Under the pieces are notes generated by a model. That model had not been told where the DNA came from. It worked only from the letters and a program-made list of their open reading frames with translations, and did not search any database. A DNA stretch of 64,000 bases. Source: Mucilaginibacter rubeus (GTDB taxonomy: Bacteria > Bacteroidota > Bacteroidia > Sphingobacteriales > Sphingobacteriaceae). Every line of letters starts with the position of its first letter. The first letter of the stretch is position 1. A program made the translations under genes and the position numbers. The stretch spans positions 4,030,001 to 4,094,000 of the forward strand of contig NZ_CP043450.1 in assembly GCF_003286415.2 (NCBI RefSeq), read 5' to 3'. Shown piece by piece: positions 47,754-56,339 of the stretch.

Positions 47754-47936
47754 AAACATTATAGGAATTTACCCCGAAACCCCACCTTTATGCCCGTTAA
47801 CAGGTAAATCAGGCGTATACAAACTTTCCCGAACCGGGGAAGATTTAACCCTGCCATAGCACCTACCTGATACCCGCTCCTATCACTGATCTTATTGTAT
47901 CAAAACTGTTACAGATCTATTTTGCATAAAAATGAT

Positions 47937-47971
47937 CTTTAAAACAAAAAACATCGGCCTTTAAAACAAAA
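47937..47971 (+). promoter_or_regulatory. Direct-repeat operator upstream of SDR gene
   Basis: The 13-base word CTTTAAAACAAAA occurs twice, at 47937-47949 and 47959-47971, a 22-base (two-turn) offset on the same DNA face. It stands 21 bases upstream of a -7-like box. AraC-type regulators bind direct repeats spaced this way, and one is encoded just after the SDR gene. The regulator assignment is inference. Confidence 0.6.
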
Positions 47972-47991
47972 GTGCTGTAACCCCTTGCCTA

Positions 47992-47999
47992 TACTTTTG
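47992..47999 (+). promoter_or_regulatory. Candidate -7 box of SDR promoter
   Basis: TACTTTTG matches the Bacteroidota -7 consensus TAnnTTTG exactly and lies 21 bases before the SDR ATG. No good -33 TTTG box is seen at the right distance, as expected for a promoter that needs an activator. Confidence 0.55.
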
Positions 48000-48020
48000 T
48001 TTCATTAAAACATTAAAAAA

Positions 48021-49046
48021 ATGGAACAAATAAAAGATAATTATAATGGAGCATTACAGAAACCGCTGGATTCAGGATTTGGCACCCAATCAACCACTAC
48101 CGACGTTATTAAAGGGATAAATCTTAGTGGCAAAACAGCTATAGTAACCGGCGGCTATGCGGGCATCGGTTTAAAAACCGTAAGAACGTTGGTATCAGCC
48201 GGGGCAAAAGTTATTGTACCTGCACGTGATTACAACAAAGCCGCTAAAAATCTCGAAGGCGTACCTAACGTAACCATTAAGGTGATGGATCTGATGGATC
48301 CGGCCTCTATCGATTCCTTCGCGGTAGGTTTTCTGAAAACTGCTGCGCCGCTTAACCTGCTCATCAATAACGCAGGCATCATGTGGGTGCCGCTTCAGCG
48401 CGATGCAAGGGGTTATGAATCACAACTGGCAACCAATCACCTCGGGCATTTCCAGCTTACCGCCTTACTTTGGCCGGCGCTTAAAAAAGCCCATGGGGCA
48501 AGGGTGATCAATGTATCTTCTTACGGTCACCAGATTTCGCCTTTTGATTTTGACGATCCCAACTTCCTTCATCGCGATTACGAAACCCTGACGGCCTACG
48601 GTCAATCAAAAACAGCCAACAATCTTTTTACTGTCGAACTTGACCACCGCGCTAAAGATTTCGGGGTTCGCTCCTACGCACTACATCCTGGCTCTGTAAA
48701 TGGTACCGACCTTGGCCGAGCCGCCTCGGTAGAGTTATTTCAGCAGATGGGCATGTTTGACGCCGACGGAAATATATTGCCGGAAGTAGCGGCCCGGCTA
48801 AAAACTGTAGAACAGGGTGCAGCCACCTCGGTATGGTGTGCTACCAGTCCGCAGCTCGATAACATAGGTGGTGTATATTGTGAAAATGCAGATGTTGCCA
48901 ATCTGGACCTTGGGGACATTGAACATAAATACGATGAGCCCCTTACTTTACGTGGCGTAAAACCATATTCGGTTGATGCTGAAAGCGCCCAAAAGCTGTG
49001 GACCTTGAGCGAAGAAATGACAGGCGTAAAATTTGCGGCAAACTAA
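48021..49046 (+). CDS. Short-chain dehydrogenase/reductase (SDR)
   Basis: A 341-residue NAD(P)-dependent oxidoreductase with an N-terminal extension of about 33 residues before the Rossmann fold. Cofactor motif: 'TAIVTGGYAGIGLKTVRTL'; structural motif 'LLINNAGIM'; catalytic Ser in 'INVSSYGHQ', then Tyr and Lys in 'AYGQSKTAN'. The length and 'ALHPGSVNGTDLGR' resemble retinol-dehydrogenase/WW-oxidoreductase-like SDRs. It is followed 42 bases later by an AraC regulator on the same strand. The substrate is unknown. Confidence 0.93.
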   Translation: MEQIKDNYNGALQKPLDSGFGTQSTTTDVIKGINLSGKTAIVTGGYAGIGLKTVRTLVSAGAKVIVPARDYNKAAKNLEGVPNVTIKVMDLMDPASIDSFAVGFLKTAAPLNLLINNAGIMWVPLQRDARGYESQLATNHLGHFQLTALLWPALKKAHGARVINVSSYGHQISPFDFDDPNFLHRDYETLTAYGQSKTANNLFTVELDHRAKDFGVRSYALHPGSVNGTDLGRAASVELFQQMGMFDADGNILPEVAARLKTVEQGAATSVWCATSPQLDNIGGVYCENADVANLDLGDIEHKYDEPLTLRGVKPYSVDAESAQKLWTLSEEMTGVKFAAN

Positions 49047-49088
49047 GATCAGTTGTAGCTTTATATTAACCGGCAGCATCAATGAACC

Positions 49089-49895
49089 ATGGAATTTAAA
49101 ACACATTATTTAAGCCCAGATATTAAACTCTCAAATTTTGAGGATAAACCATTCCGAACAGAGGTGTTGTTTGAACATCACATGCTGATCTGGTTTATTT
49201 CGGGCGAAACAAAGATAGTGCAGGCCGATTCGATACATGTTTTTGGTGCCGGTGATATATTCCTGATCCCCCGTAATCAGCTAACCACGGTAATTAACTA
49301 TCCCAAGGATGGTTTACCACATAAAACAGTGGCCATGCACCTCACCATGCCAATGCTCAAAGAGTTTTATACCAAGAACCCGCCAAAGGCTCGCCTGTTG
49401 CATTCGCCAGGGATCAGGAACTTTGGTAAGCACCCGCTATTGGAAAGCTGCCTGGCCTCGCTGATCCCGTACTTTGACCTGAAGGATGGATTGCCGGAAA
49501 ACCTTGCTTCGCTGAAAATTGAAGAAGCTATCAATATTTTAAGGATAATTGACGGCGATATAGATGGAATACTGGCCAATTTCCAGGAGCCGGGTAAAAT
49601 TGACCTCACCAATTTCATGGAGCGAAACTTCATGTTCAATATGCCGATGGAAAAGTTTGGTTACCTCACCGGTCGCAGCCTTACCACTTTTAAAAGGGAC
49701 TTTAAGAAAAGCTTTGACACTACCCCACAAAAGTGGCTCACCCAAAAACGATTGGAACTGGCGCATTACCGCATCAGGGAACAAAACAGGAAACCATCAG
49801 ATGTATATGCTGAAGTGGGATTTGAAAACCTGTCGCATTTTACCTATGCTTTTAAGAAGCATTTCAGTTATTCGCCAACGGCTGACAGCCATTAA
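49089..49895 (+). CDS. AraC-family transcriptional regulator
   Basis: A 268-residue regulator. The N-terminal part is a cupin-like effector domain ('GAGDIFLIPRNQLTTV'). The C-terminal part is the AraC helix-turn-helix pair: 'FGYLTGRSLTTFKRDFKKSF', 'TTPQKWLTQKRLELAHYRI' and 'PSDVYAEVGFENLSHFTYAF'. It sits 42 bases after the SDR gene, probably in one transcript, and may bind the direct repeat upstream of that gene. The effector is unknown. Confidence 0.92.
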   Translation: MEFKTHYLSPDIKLSNFEDKPFRTEVLFEHHMLIWFISGETKIVQADSIHVFGAGDIFLIPRNQLTTVINYPKDGLPHKTVAMHLTMPMLKEFYTKNPPKARLLHSPGIRNFGKHPLLESCLASLIPYFDLKDGLPENLASLKIEEAINILRIIDGDIDGILANFQEPGKIDLTNFMERNFMFNMPMEKFGYLTGRSLTTFKRDFKKSFDTTPQKWLTQKRLELAHYRIREQNRKPSDVYAEVGFENLSHFTYAFKKHFSYSPTADSH

Positions 49896-50193
49896 TCAAA
49901 ACAACGCGGGATTGTGCAATTCCACCTTGAAGGCGATAGCAGATGTACGTCATGATATGATGCACCATCGGTGCTACCTATTTGTAGCCAGAAGACAAAA
50001 ACAACCATTTGCGCCGTTAGGTGCTACCCAAATACGGCGATGTTTATAACCATGTTGAAAGGGTAGCCTCTACGAGGCAAAGGATTATTATATTTATTTT
50101 GCTACAAACAGGTATCCCCTACGGGGAATTAGAAACTATTAAATTGCGAATAAACCATAGGTCTCAAGGAAGAATTAAAAAGACTGAAAAAGA
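49896..50193. repeat. Intergenic region with dispersed-repeat-like sequence
   Basis: No gene is seen. The stretch from about 49965 to 50145 holds related words: GGTGCTACCTATTTGTAGCC, GGTGCTACCCAAATACGG, GGGTAGCCTCTACGAGGCAA and GCTACAAACAGGTATCCCCT followed by ACGGGGAA. The mini-palindromes around CCTCTACGAGG and CCCCTACGGGG suggest a structured dispersed element. It follows the AraC gene and faces the tRNA terminator. Confidence 0.55.
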
Positions 50194-50225
50194 AAAAGCC
50201 TTTCTCTGAACAGAGAAAGGCTTTT
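50194..50225 (-). terminator. Rho-independent terminator of tRNA-Gly
   Basis: A perfect 15-base stem (50194-50208 with 50211-50225) with a two-base loop lies directly after the tRNA 3' end. Read on the minus strand, the stem ends in a T-run from the A-tract at 50193-50197. The rightward AraC transcript could also end here. Confidence 0.9.
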
Positions 50226-50226
50226 G

Positions 50227-50299
<73 letters not shown>

Positions 50300-50718
50300 G
50301 TTGGTGGCCGCAAATATATAACTTCAGGTATATGCAGTCAAAATATTTTTTCACTTTTTAAGTATTAAAATTAACATGCTTTTAATCAAATATTTACACA
50401 AGCAAAATTTCGCAATCCTATCAAATATCGTTGACCTCATCAAAAAACAGGTACTCAAAAAACTTCAAAAATGGTCTATTTCTCCTTTTCATTATCCATT
50501 TTGCGTAATTACCCCGTAAAATCAACTGACGGAAATTGCTCCCTTCTTTCTTAATTTCTCCAAGCTTTTGCCCTGCTTGTCCGATATTTTAGTCCATCAT
50601 TTATTTAGGTTTGTCCATTTTTATAACGGGGTCAAAGAACTACTTTGCCGCATTCAGATCCACAAAATAATGGCCAGTTCAAACCCTATATCAGTAGCCA
50701 TAAATTAATCTCAAGTCA

Positions 50719-50750
50719 TTTGTTCAAATTGGTGAAACGTTTTATCTTCG
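50719..50750 (+). promoter_or_regulatory. Promoter of the GH3 gene
   Basis: A -33 box TTTG (50719-50722) and a -7 box TATCTTCG (50743-50750) are separated by 20 bases, close to the Bacteroidota consensus TTTG-N19-TAnnTTTG. Transcription should start at about 50757, at the left edge of the palindromic operator. Confidence 0.7.
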
Positions 50751-50755
50751 CATCT

Positions 50756-50779
50756 ACATTCGCAATCGATTGCGAATGT
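50756..50779 (+). promoter_or_regulatory. 24-bp perfect palindrome, LacI-type operator candidate
   Basis: Twelve bases on each side are exact mirror copies, with the core CGCAATCGATTGCG and a central CG, as in LacI/GalR-family operators. It overlaps the predicted transcription start and lies 47 bases before the ATG, an ideal place for a repressor. No LacI gene is in the window. Confidence 0.75.
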
Positions 50780-50826
50780 CATTTAACCTATAATCAAAAC
50801 CAAATACGCCCACTACCTAATATTCT

Positions 50827-53109
50827 ATGAAAAGAAGTTCCGTTTTAATCCCCTTACTACTTTTAATTACGATAAAAAGCTTTGGTGGCTTGCGTATGGC
50901 GGCCGATACCCCATTATACAAAAACAAAAAAGCAGCTGTAAACGCCCGAGTTGAAGACTTGATGGCGCGAATGACGCTCAAAGAAAAAATTGAGCAGCTG
51001 CAAAACAGGGCATCGGGCCGGGCTGATGAAATTGAAAACATTTTTAAAGGCGAGAGTTACGGCTGCACCCATGAAATGAACATGAAAGCGGCCGATTGTG
51101 CCGATATGTACCAGAAATTGCAAATCTACATGCTCACCAAAACCAGGCTGGGCATCCCTATCCTTACCGCGGCAGAGGGAATTGAAGGTATCCTGCAAAA
51201 TGGTTGTACCCTGTTTCCGCAGGAACTTGCTCAGGGCAGTACCTTTAACCCGGCGCTAATCCGTAAAATGACCGAAGCCGCCGGGGCCGAAGCTGATGTG
51301 ATCGGCATTCACCAGATCCTTTCGCCGGTATTGGATATTGCCCGCGAGCTAAGATGGGGCCGTGTTGAAGAAACTTACGGCGAAGACCCTTACCTGATAG
51401 CTCAAATGGGTATTGCCTTTGTAAATGGTTATCAAAAATACAATATCACCTGTACGCCTAAACATTTCATGGCTCACGGCTCCCCTTCAGGAGGGTTGAA
51501 TTGTGCTAATGTAAGCGGCGGTGAACGCGAGCTGCGCAGCCTGTATATGTACCCCTTTAAAAGGGTTATCGCCGAAACCAATCCGCTGGCGGTTATGTCA
51601 TGCTATAGTTCATACGATGGCATCGCGCTTAGCGGCTCTCATTACTACATGACCGATATACTGCGCAGCGAACTTGGCTTTAAAGGTTATGTATATTCTG
51701 ACTGGGGATCGGTTGACCGGCTGTTAACTTTCCACCATGCTGTTTCAACCCAGGAAGATGCCGCTAAGATGGCCCTCATCGCCGGCATCGATCTTGATAT
51801 TGACGATGCGTATCAACACCTGCAAAAATTGGTTGAAAGCGGTAAACTGGATCTGAAATACATTGATCTGGCAGTTCGCCGGGTTTTGACGGTTAAGTTT
51901 ACCCTGGGTTTGTTTGACGCTCCTTATGGCAATCCGGCCAGGGTTGATAAAGTGGTACACAGTGCCGCCAACGTAGCTATTTCCAAAGGAGTAGCCGACG
52001 AAAGTGCAGTACTTGTTAAAAACAGCAACAATATTTTGCCGCTAAACCTGTCCAAATACAAATCGATAGCTGTTGTAGGCCCCAACAGTAACCAAACCAT
52101 TTTTGGCGATTACTCCTGGACCCAACGTAATCCGAAAGAAGGAACAACTTTACTGCAGGGCCTTAAGGAAGTTATCGGCAATAAAATTACAATAAACAAC
52201 GCCGAGGGCTGCGACTGGTGGAGCCAGGATAAAACGCACATTGCCGAGGCTGTTAAGGCTGTAGAGGCAAGCGATATCGCCATTGTTGCTATCGGTACAC
52301 GCAGTACATTTTTAGGCCGTAGCCCTAAATACTCAACATCCGGCGAGGGTTTCGACCTTTCGTCGCTTGAGCTACCGGGGGTACAAATGGATTTACTGAA
52401 AGCTATAAAAGCCACCGGCAAGCCAATGGTTGTGGTGTTTATCGCGGGTAAGCCTTTGGCTATGCCATGGGTTAAAGACAATGCCGATGCGGTGCTTGTA
52501 CAATGGTATGGCGGCGAAAAACAAGGCCGTACCCTTGCCGATATCCTTACCGGTGCAATAAACCCATCGGGTAGGCTAAATGTATCGTTCCCACGCAGCA
52601 CGGGTAACACCCCTTGTTTCTACAATCATTATGTAACCGACCGGGAAGAACCATTTGACCAGCCCGGCACACCCGAAGATCCTAAAATGCACTACATTTT
52701 TGATAAACCCGAGCCGGTTTGGAATTTTGGCTACGGCTTAAGCTATACCAGTTTTAAATACAGCAATTGTACTTTGGCCGATTCTGTTTTTTCGGCCAAG
52801 GGTGGAACTATCAAAGTATCTGTTGATGTAGAAAATACCGGCACCCGTGATGGCAAAGAAGTGGTGCAACTTTATATCCACGATAAATTCAGCTCGGTTG
52901 CTACACCTGTAAAACAACTTAAAGCCTTTAGTAAAGTATTGATCAAGGCCGGCAAACGCACAACCGTAACCCTTGAAGTACCTGTTTCGGAGTTGGGTTT
53001 ATATAACGACCAGATGCAATATGTAGTAGAACCCGGCGAATTTGAAATACAGGTAGGTAAGGCCGCCGATGATATTGTGTTTACTAAAACTGTAATTATA
53101 AAGGAATAA
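50827..53109 (+). CDS. Beta-glucosidase-type glycoside hydrolase family 3
   Basis: A 760-residue exported enzyme with an N-terminal signal peptide (about 1-20, 'VLIPLLLLITIKSFGG'). The GH3 TIM barrel contains 'ARELRWGRVEETYGEDPYLI', 'CTPKHFMAHGSP' and the nucleophile Asp292 in 'GYVYSDWGSVDRL'. The alpha/beta sandwich (about 395-610) and a fibronectin-III-like C-terminal domain ('DVENTGTRDGKEVVQLYIHD') follow. The layout is that of BglX-type beta-glucosidases and beta-xylosidases; the exact sugar is not decided. Expression is likely under the operator at 50756. Confidence 0.93.
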   Translation: MKRSSVLIPLLLLITIKSFGGLRMAADTPLYKNKKAAVNARVEDLMARMTLKEKIEQLQNRASGRADEIENIFKGESYGCTHEMNMKAADCADMYQKLQIYMLTKTRLGIPILTAAEGIEGILQNGCTLFPQELAQGSTFNPALIRKMTEAAGAEADVIGIHQILSPVLDIARELRWGRVEETYGEDPYLIAQMGIAFVNGYQKYNITCTPKHFMAHGSPSGGLNCANVSGGERELRSLYMYPFKRVIAETNPLAVMSCYSSYDGIALSGSHYYMTDILRSELGFKGYVYSDWGSVDRLLTFHHAVSTQEDAAKMALIAGIDLDIDDAYQHLQKLVESGKLDLKYIDLAVRRVLTVKFTLGLFDAPYGNPARVDKVVHSAANVAISKGVADESAVLVKNSNNILPLNLSKYKSIAVVGPNSNQTIFGDYSWTQRNPKEGTTLLQGLKEVIGNKITINNAEGCDWWSQDKTHIAEAVKAVEASDIAIVAIGTRSTFLGRSPKYSTSGEGFDLSSLELPGVQMDLLKAIKATGKPMVVVFIAGKPLAMPWVKDNADAVLVQWYGGEKQGRTLADILTGAINPSGRLNVSFPRSTGNTPCFYNHYVTDREEPFDQPGTPEDPKMHYIFDKPEPVWNFGYGLSYTSFKYSNCTLADSVFSAKGGTIKVSVDVENTGTRDGKEVVQLYIHDKFSSVATPVKQLKAFSKVLIKAGKRTTVTLEVPVSELGLYNDQMQYVVEPGEFEIQVGKAADDIVFTKTVIIKE

Positions 53110-53111
53110 AA

Positions 53112-53193
53112 CGTCATTGCGAGGCACGAAGCAATCTCCGATTAGCAAAGTCCCTCTGTATAGTTCGCGATTGCTTCGTGCCTCGCAATGACG
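53112..53193. repeat. Palindromic intergenic repeat, family A, copy 5
   Basis: A perfect 25-base inverted repeat (53112-53136 with 53169-53193); the arms read CGTCATTGCGAGGCACGAAG onward. The loop carries CCCTCTGTATAG, as in copies 1 and 3. It begins two bases after the GH3 stop and may fold as its mRNA 3' end. Confidence 0.95.
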
Positions 53194-53315
53194 CCATTTT
53201 TATCAATACGTTCTTGAATTTTAACTGTTGATAACCCAATCCCTCACTCTCATACCTAATTATTAAATTTGAAAATGATTTCCTGGTTGGGAAGCGGTGA
53301 TATAATAACAAGCGT

Positions 53316-55421
53316 ATGGTGTTGGAGCCTTTTCATGAACTCGTCCTTAAATTTATTGAAAATACAAACCGGCCTATATTTTTAACCGGTAAGGCGGGTA
53401 CAGGTAAAACCACTTTTTTACGCTGGATCAGGGCAAACATTACCAAAAACCTGGCAGTTGTAGCGCCTACGGCGGTCGCCGCTATTAATGCCGGAGGTGT
53501 AACCATCCATTCATTTTTCCAGGTGCCTTTCGGTCCGCAGGTACCGGTAACCGATCATAACAATCCCAATATCCTGTTAAGACAGGTAAGCCTCGAAAAG
53601 TCGAACATATTAAAATGCCTTGATCTGCTTATTATCGATGAGATCAGTATGGTGCGGGCAGATACCCTGGATTATATCGACACCGTACTGCGTCAGGTTA
53701 AAGGATCGGCACGACCTTTTGGCGGTGTCCAATTGCTGATGATTGGCGACCTGTTTCAGCTCCCTCCTGTTTATGAAAAGGACTGGCCGGTATTGAGGAA
53801 CTTTTATAAAGGCCCCTATTTTTTCGATAGCCTTGCATTTCAAAAATTCCCGGTGCTAACTTTTGAGCTTACCCAGGTTTATCGCCAAAAAGATCCGGTA
53901 TTTGTGGAGATCTTGAACAGCATCAGGAATGGTTATGCCAATAATACAATGCTTAATAGGCTAAACGCGCATTACAACCCAAACCTGAATGCCAACTGGC
54001 TTAAGGACTACGTAACCCTATCAACCCATAACCAACTGGTTAACGAAATTAATCAGCAGCGTTTAACCGAACTTGATGGCGAAGCACATACTTATAAAGC
54101 AACAGTAACCGGCGATTTCCCAAAGGAAGCCTACCCTGCCGAAGAGGAACTGGTATTAAAGGTTGGCGCACAGGTAATGTTTATCAAAAATGACAGCTCG
54201 GGTAAAAAGCAATATTATAACGGGCGAACCGGGCGCATCATTGCCATGGGGCCGGGCAATATCCGTTTAAGTTTTCTGGATGATGGATCTGAGTTTGAGG
54301 TGATCCCCGAAAGCTGGCAAAATGTAAAGTATGCTTTGGCCGAGGATGAGCAAAAGGTAAATGAACAAAACAATGGATCTTTCAGTCAGTATCCATTGCG
54401 CCTGGCCTGGGCTATAACCATCCATAAAAGCCAGGGCCTTACGTTTGAAAAAGCGGTTATTGATGTTGATGCGGCCTTTGCGTTCGGGCAGGCTTATGTG
54501 GCATTAAGCCGTTGCCGATCGTTAGAAGGTATGATCCTGAAATCGCCGGTACGGCCCGAAAATATCCGCACCGATCCGGAGATCATCAGCTTTATGCAAA
54601 ACGCGGCTATTTCTATTCCCGATGAAAGCTTACTGGAAAGTACTATCCGGCAAATTGCATTGGAAGAGATGAAAGATGTATTTGATTTTACCATGCTTAC
54701 CGGCGCCTGGAAACAACTCAAAACTATTATGCTGGCCGGAGGGATTAAAAACAGCCCTTTATCTGACAGTATCAACAAAACAGACCTTAATTGGGATACC
54801 GATATAAAAAGCGTTGGCGACCGCTTTATCCGGAAAGAACTCGCCGCTTTGCCCGATGATCAACTAATTTGGGATAACACCGTATTTATAGGCAGGTTAA
54901 AAAATGCCGCCAACTATTTTCTGCCCAAACTAAATGCTTTTTCTGAAGCCATTAACAGTTTCTATACTGCAGTAAATAACACTAACCCACCAGCTGAATT
55001 TTACGATAACTTAAATCACTTATTGGTAAACCTGAAGGCAAAAACAGCCGCCTTTGTACGCCTGCCTATTGCCTCGTCGGGCAGGGATATTTTATCATCG
55101 GTACAGGAAGCCGGGATAAGCTATAAGCCTGTATACAAAAACTGGAACCCAAAAGCCCTGCCAAAAGAAAAGGAAATTGTAAACCCCGAACTTTACAAGC
55201 AGTTATTAAACTGGCGTAAGGCAACCAGTCTTGAGCGCAAAATCCCTGAGCATACCTTGGTATCAGAAAATATGCTTCGCGACATCACCGCAAAACTACC
55301 ACGATCATTAAACCAGCTGTCGCAGTTAAAAAGCTTTGGTGATGCCAAAGCAACAGACCTGGGCGAACCCATTCTGAAAATGATCAGAAGCTATTTAGGC
55401 GAAAATGATCTGTTTTCCTAA
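53316..55421 (+). CDS. PIF1/RecD-like DNA helicase with HRDC domain
   Basis: A 701-residue superfamily 1B helicase. Walker A is at about 25-32 ('GKAGTGKTT'), Walker B is in 'DLLIIDEISMVRADTL', and other motifs are 'GGVQLLMIGDLFQLPPV', 'ELTQVYRQKDP' and the late 'WAITIHKSQGLTFEKAVIDV'. The C-terminal ~75 residues form an HRDC domain ('RSLNQLSQLKSFGDAKATDL'), an addition seen in Bacteroidota PIF1-like helicases. A role in replication or repair of structured DNA is expected from the family. It overlaps the convergent small gene by four bases. Confidence 0.93.
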   Translation: MVLEPFHELVLKFIENTNRPIFLTGKAGTGKTTFLRWIRANITKNLAVVAPTAVAAINAGGVTIHSFFQVPFGPQVPVTDHNNPNILLRQVSLEKSNILKCLDLLIIDEISMVRADTLDYIDTVLRQVKGSARPFGGVQLLMIGDLFQLPPVYEKDWPVLRNFYKGPYFFDSLAFQKFPVLTFELTQVYRQKDPVFVEILNSIRNGYANNTMLNRLNAHYNPNLNANWLKDYVTLSTHNQLVNEINQQRLTELDGEAHTYKATVTGDFPKEAYPAEEELVLKVGAQVMFIKNDSSGKKQYYNGRTGRIIAMGPGNIRLSFLDDGSEFEVIPESWQNVKYALAEDEQKVNEQNNGSFSQYPLRLAWAITIHKSQGLTFEKAVIDVDAAFAFGQAYVALSRCRSLEGMILKSPVRPENIRTDPEIISFMQNAAISIPDESLLESTIRQIALEEMKDVFDFTMLTGAWKQLKTIMLAGGIKNSPLSDSINKTDLNWDTDIKSVGDRFIRKELAALPDDQLIWDNTVFIGRLKNAANYFLPKLNAFSEAINSFYTAVNNTNPPAEFYDNLNHLLVNLKAKTAAFVRLPIASSGRDILSSVQEAGISYKPVYKNWNPKALPKEKEIVNPELYKQLLNWRKATSLERKIPEHTLVSENMLRDITAKLPRSLNQLSQLKSFGDAKATDLGEPILKMIRSYLGENDLFS

Positions 55422-55639
55422 AATCTTGGGATTTCCGGGCCGTTGTATGGGTTTTCGAGGGCGTGTTTAATCCGCATTAACTGGTACTGATGACGCCAGT
55501 TATCGGGATAGTTTTTCATGTTTTTCAATAATTGCTTAACAAAATCGGCAACATGGAGCTGAGTTGTAGCGCGGTCTAATCTTAATTCCTGGGGTAATGT
55601 AACATTACTAAAGTATTCACTCAATTCTTCGTAGCTCAT
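55418..55639 (-). CDS. Small DUF6965-like protein
   Basis: A 73-residue protein. The pattern 'YEELSEYFSNVTLPQELRLD' followed by 'QLHVADFVKQLLKNMKNYP' resembles the small Bacteroidota domain I remember as DUF6965; that identification is from memory and not searched. No signal peptide or membrane helix. The stop overlaps the helicase stop region by four bases in convergent orientation. Function is unknown. Confidence 0.72.
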   Translation of the reverse strand: MSYEELSEYFSNVTLPQELRLDRATTQLHVADFVKQLLKNMKNYPDNWRHQYQLMRIKHALENPYNGPEIPRF

Positions 55640-55689
55640 GATGCAAAAGTAATTGTTTTCAAAATACTCATGCTAAAAAACAATCAGCT

Positions 55690-56148
55690 TTACTTTCCCT
55701 TCGGAAATTTATCGCCAACTAAATTTAAATGAATACCATGCTCCAGCCAGGCTTTTAACCCGTCTAAAACTGTGGTAAATCCACCTGTCGAATCTTTGAT
55801 AGCAGCAATGAGTTCATCTCCTGTTTTGTTAAAACCATAATGCTGAATTTCTACATAAGTAGCATCATCGCCCATAGCCTTAAAATTAAAATCGACAGTT
55901 GTTGCTGGTGTTCCCCATTCAATGGTTATTAACTCGTTCTCTTTAATGGCAGAAGCAACAACTACCGATGATACACCATACATTTCCCATGACCAGGTTA
56001 CTTGTTTGCCCGTTTCCAATTTACCTGTCGATTTGGTAAACCAGAATTGTGTAGTGATAGCCGGATCAATAAAGGCTTTAAAAACTTCTTCAACCGGCTT
56101 GCGGATCAACATTTGCGCTTCGGCGCTTTTTGATTTTTCGGCTTTCAT
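55690..56148 (-). CDS. SRPBCC/AHSA1-family protein
   Basis: A 152-residue protein of the START-like AHSA1 group. It begins 'AQMLIRKPVEEVFKAFIDPA' and has the typical 'TTQFWFTKSTGKLETGKQVT', 'ENELITIEWGTP' and the C-terminal helix 'FTTVLDGLKAWLEHGIHLNL'. The family forms a hydrophobic pocket for small ligands and includes many stress- or polyketide-related proteins; no ligand can be named. It is 50 bases downstream of, and probably separate from, nothing obvious on its strand. Confidence 0.9.
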   Translation of the reverse strand: MKAEKSKSAEAQMLIRKPVEEVFKAFIDPAITTQFWFTKSTGKLETGKQVTWSWEMYGVSSVVVASAIKENELITIEWGTPATTVDFNFKAMGDDATYVEIQHYGFNKTGDELIAAIKDSTGGFTTVLDGLKAWLEHGIHLNLVGDKFPKGK

Positions 56149-56339
56149 TTTTAATAATTACTGGTTGGAATAACTGGCTTTGACTAATAAACATACTCCT
56201 ATTTTAAATGTTTGTAATAAACACGCTAAAAACAAATGGCTTCATATTATCCTCATTTATGATGTGTATCTTTGTTTAACATTATTTAACTATCATTCGC
56301 TTGGAGTTTCGCGTTTGCTTTCTTTTATTTATAAGCGTA

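Larger units (their letters stand above)
50300..50826. other. Long intergenic region upstream of GH3 gene
   Basis: About 527 bases, AT-rich, between the tRNA (minus strand) and the GH3 gene (plus strand). The left part should hold the tRNA promoter. The last 110 bases contain the promoter and palindromic operator described separately. The middle (about 50350-50700) contains no convincing ORF or repeat. Confidence 0.6.

Noticed and set aside
49564..50049. 161-residue ORF overlapping the AraC gene and the spacer after it
   Set aside because: Its first two thirds are the out-of-frame shadow of the AraC C-terminus and the rest is repeat-like sequence.
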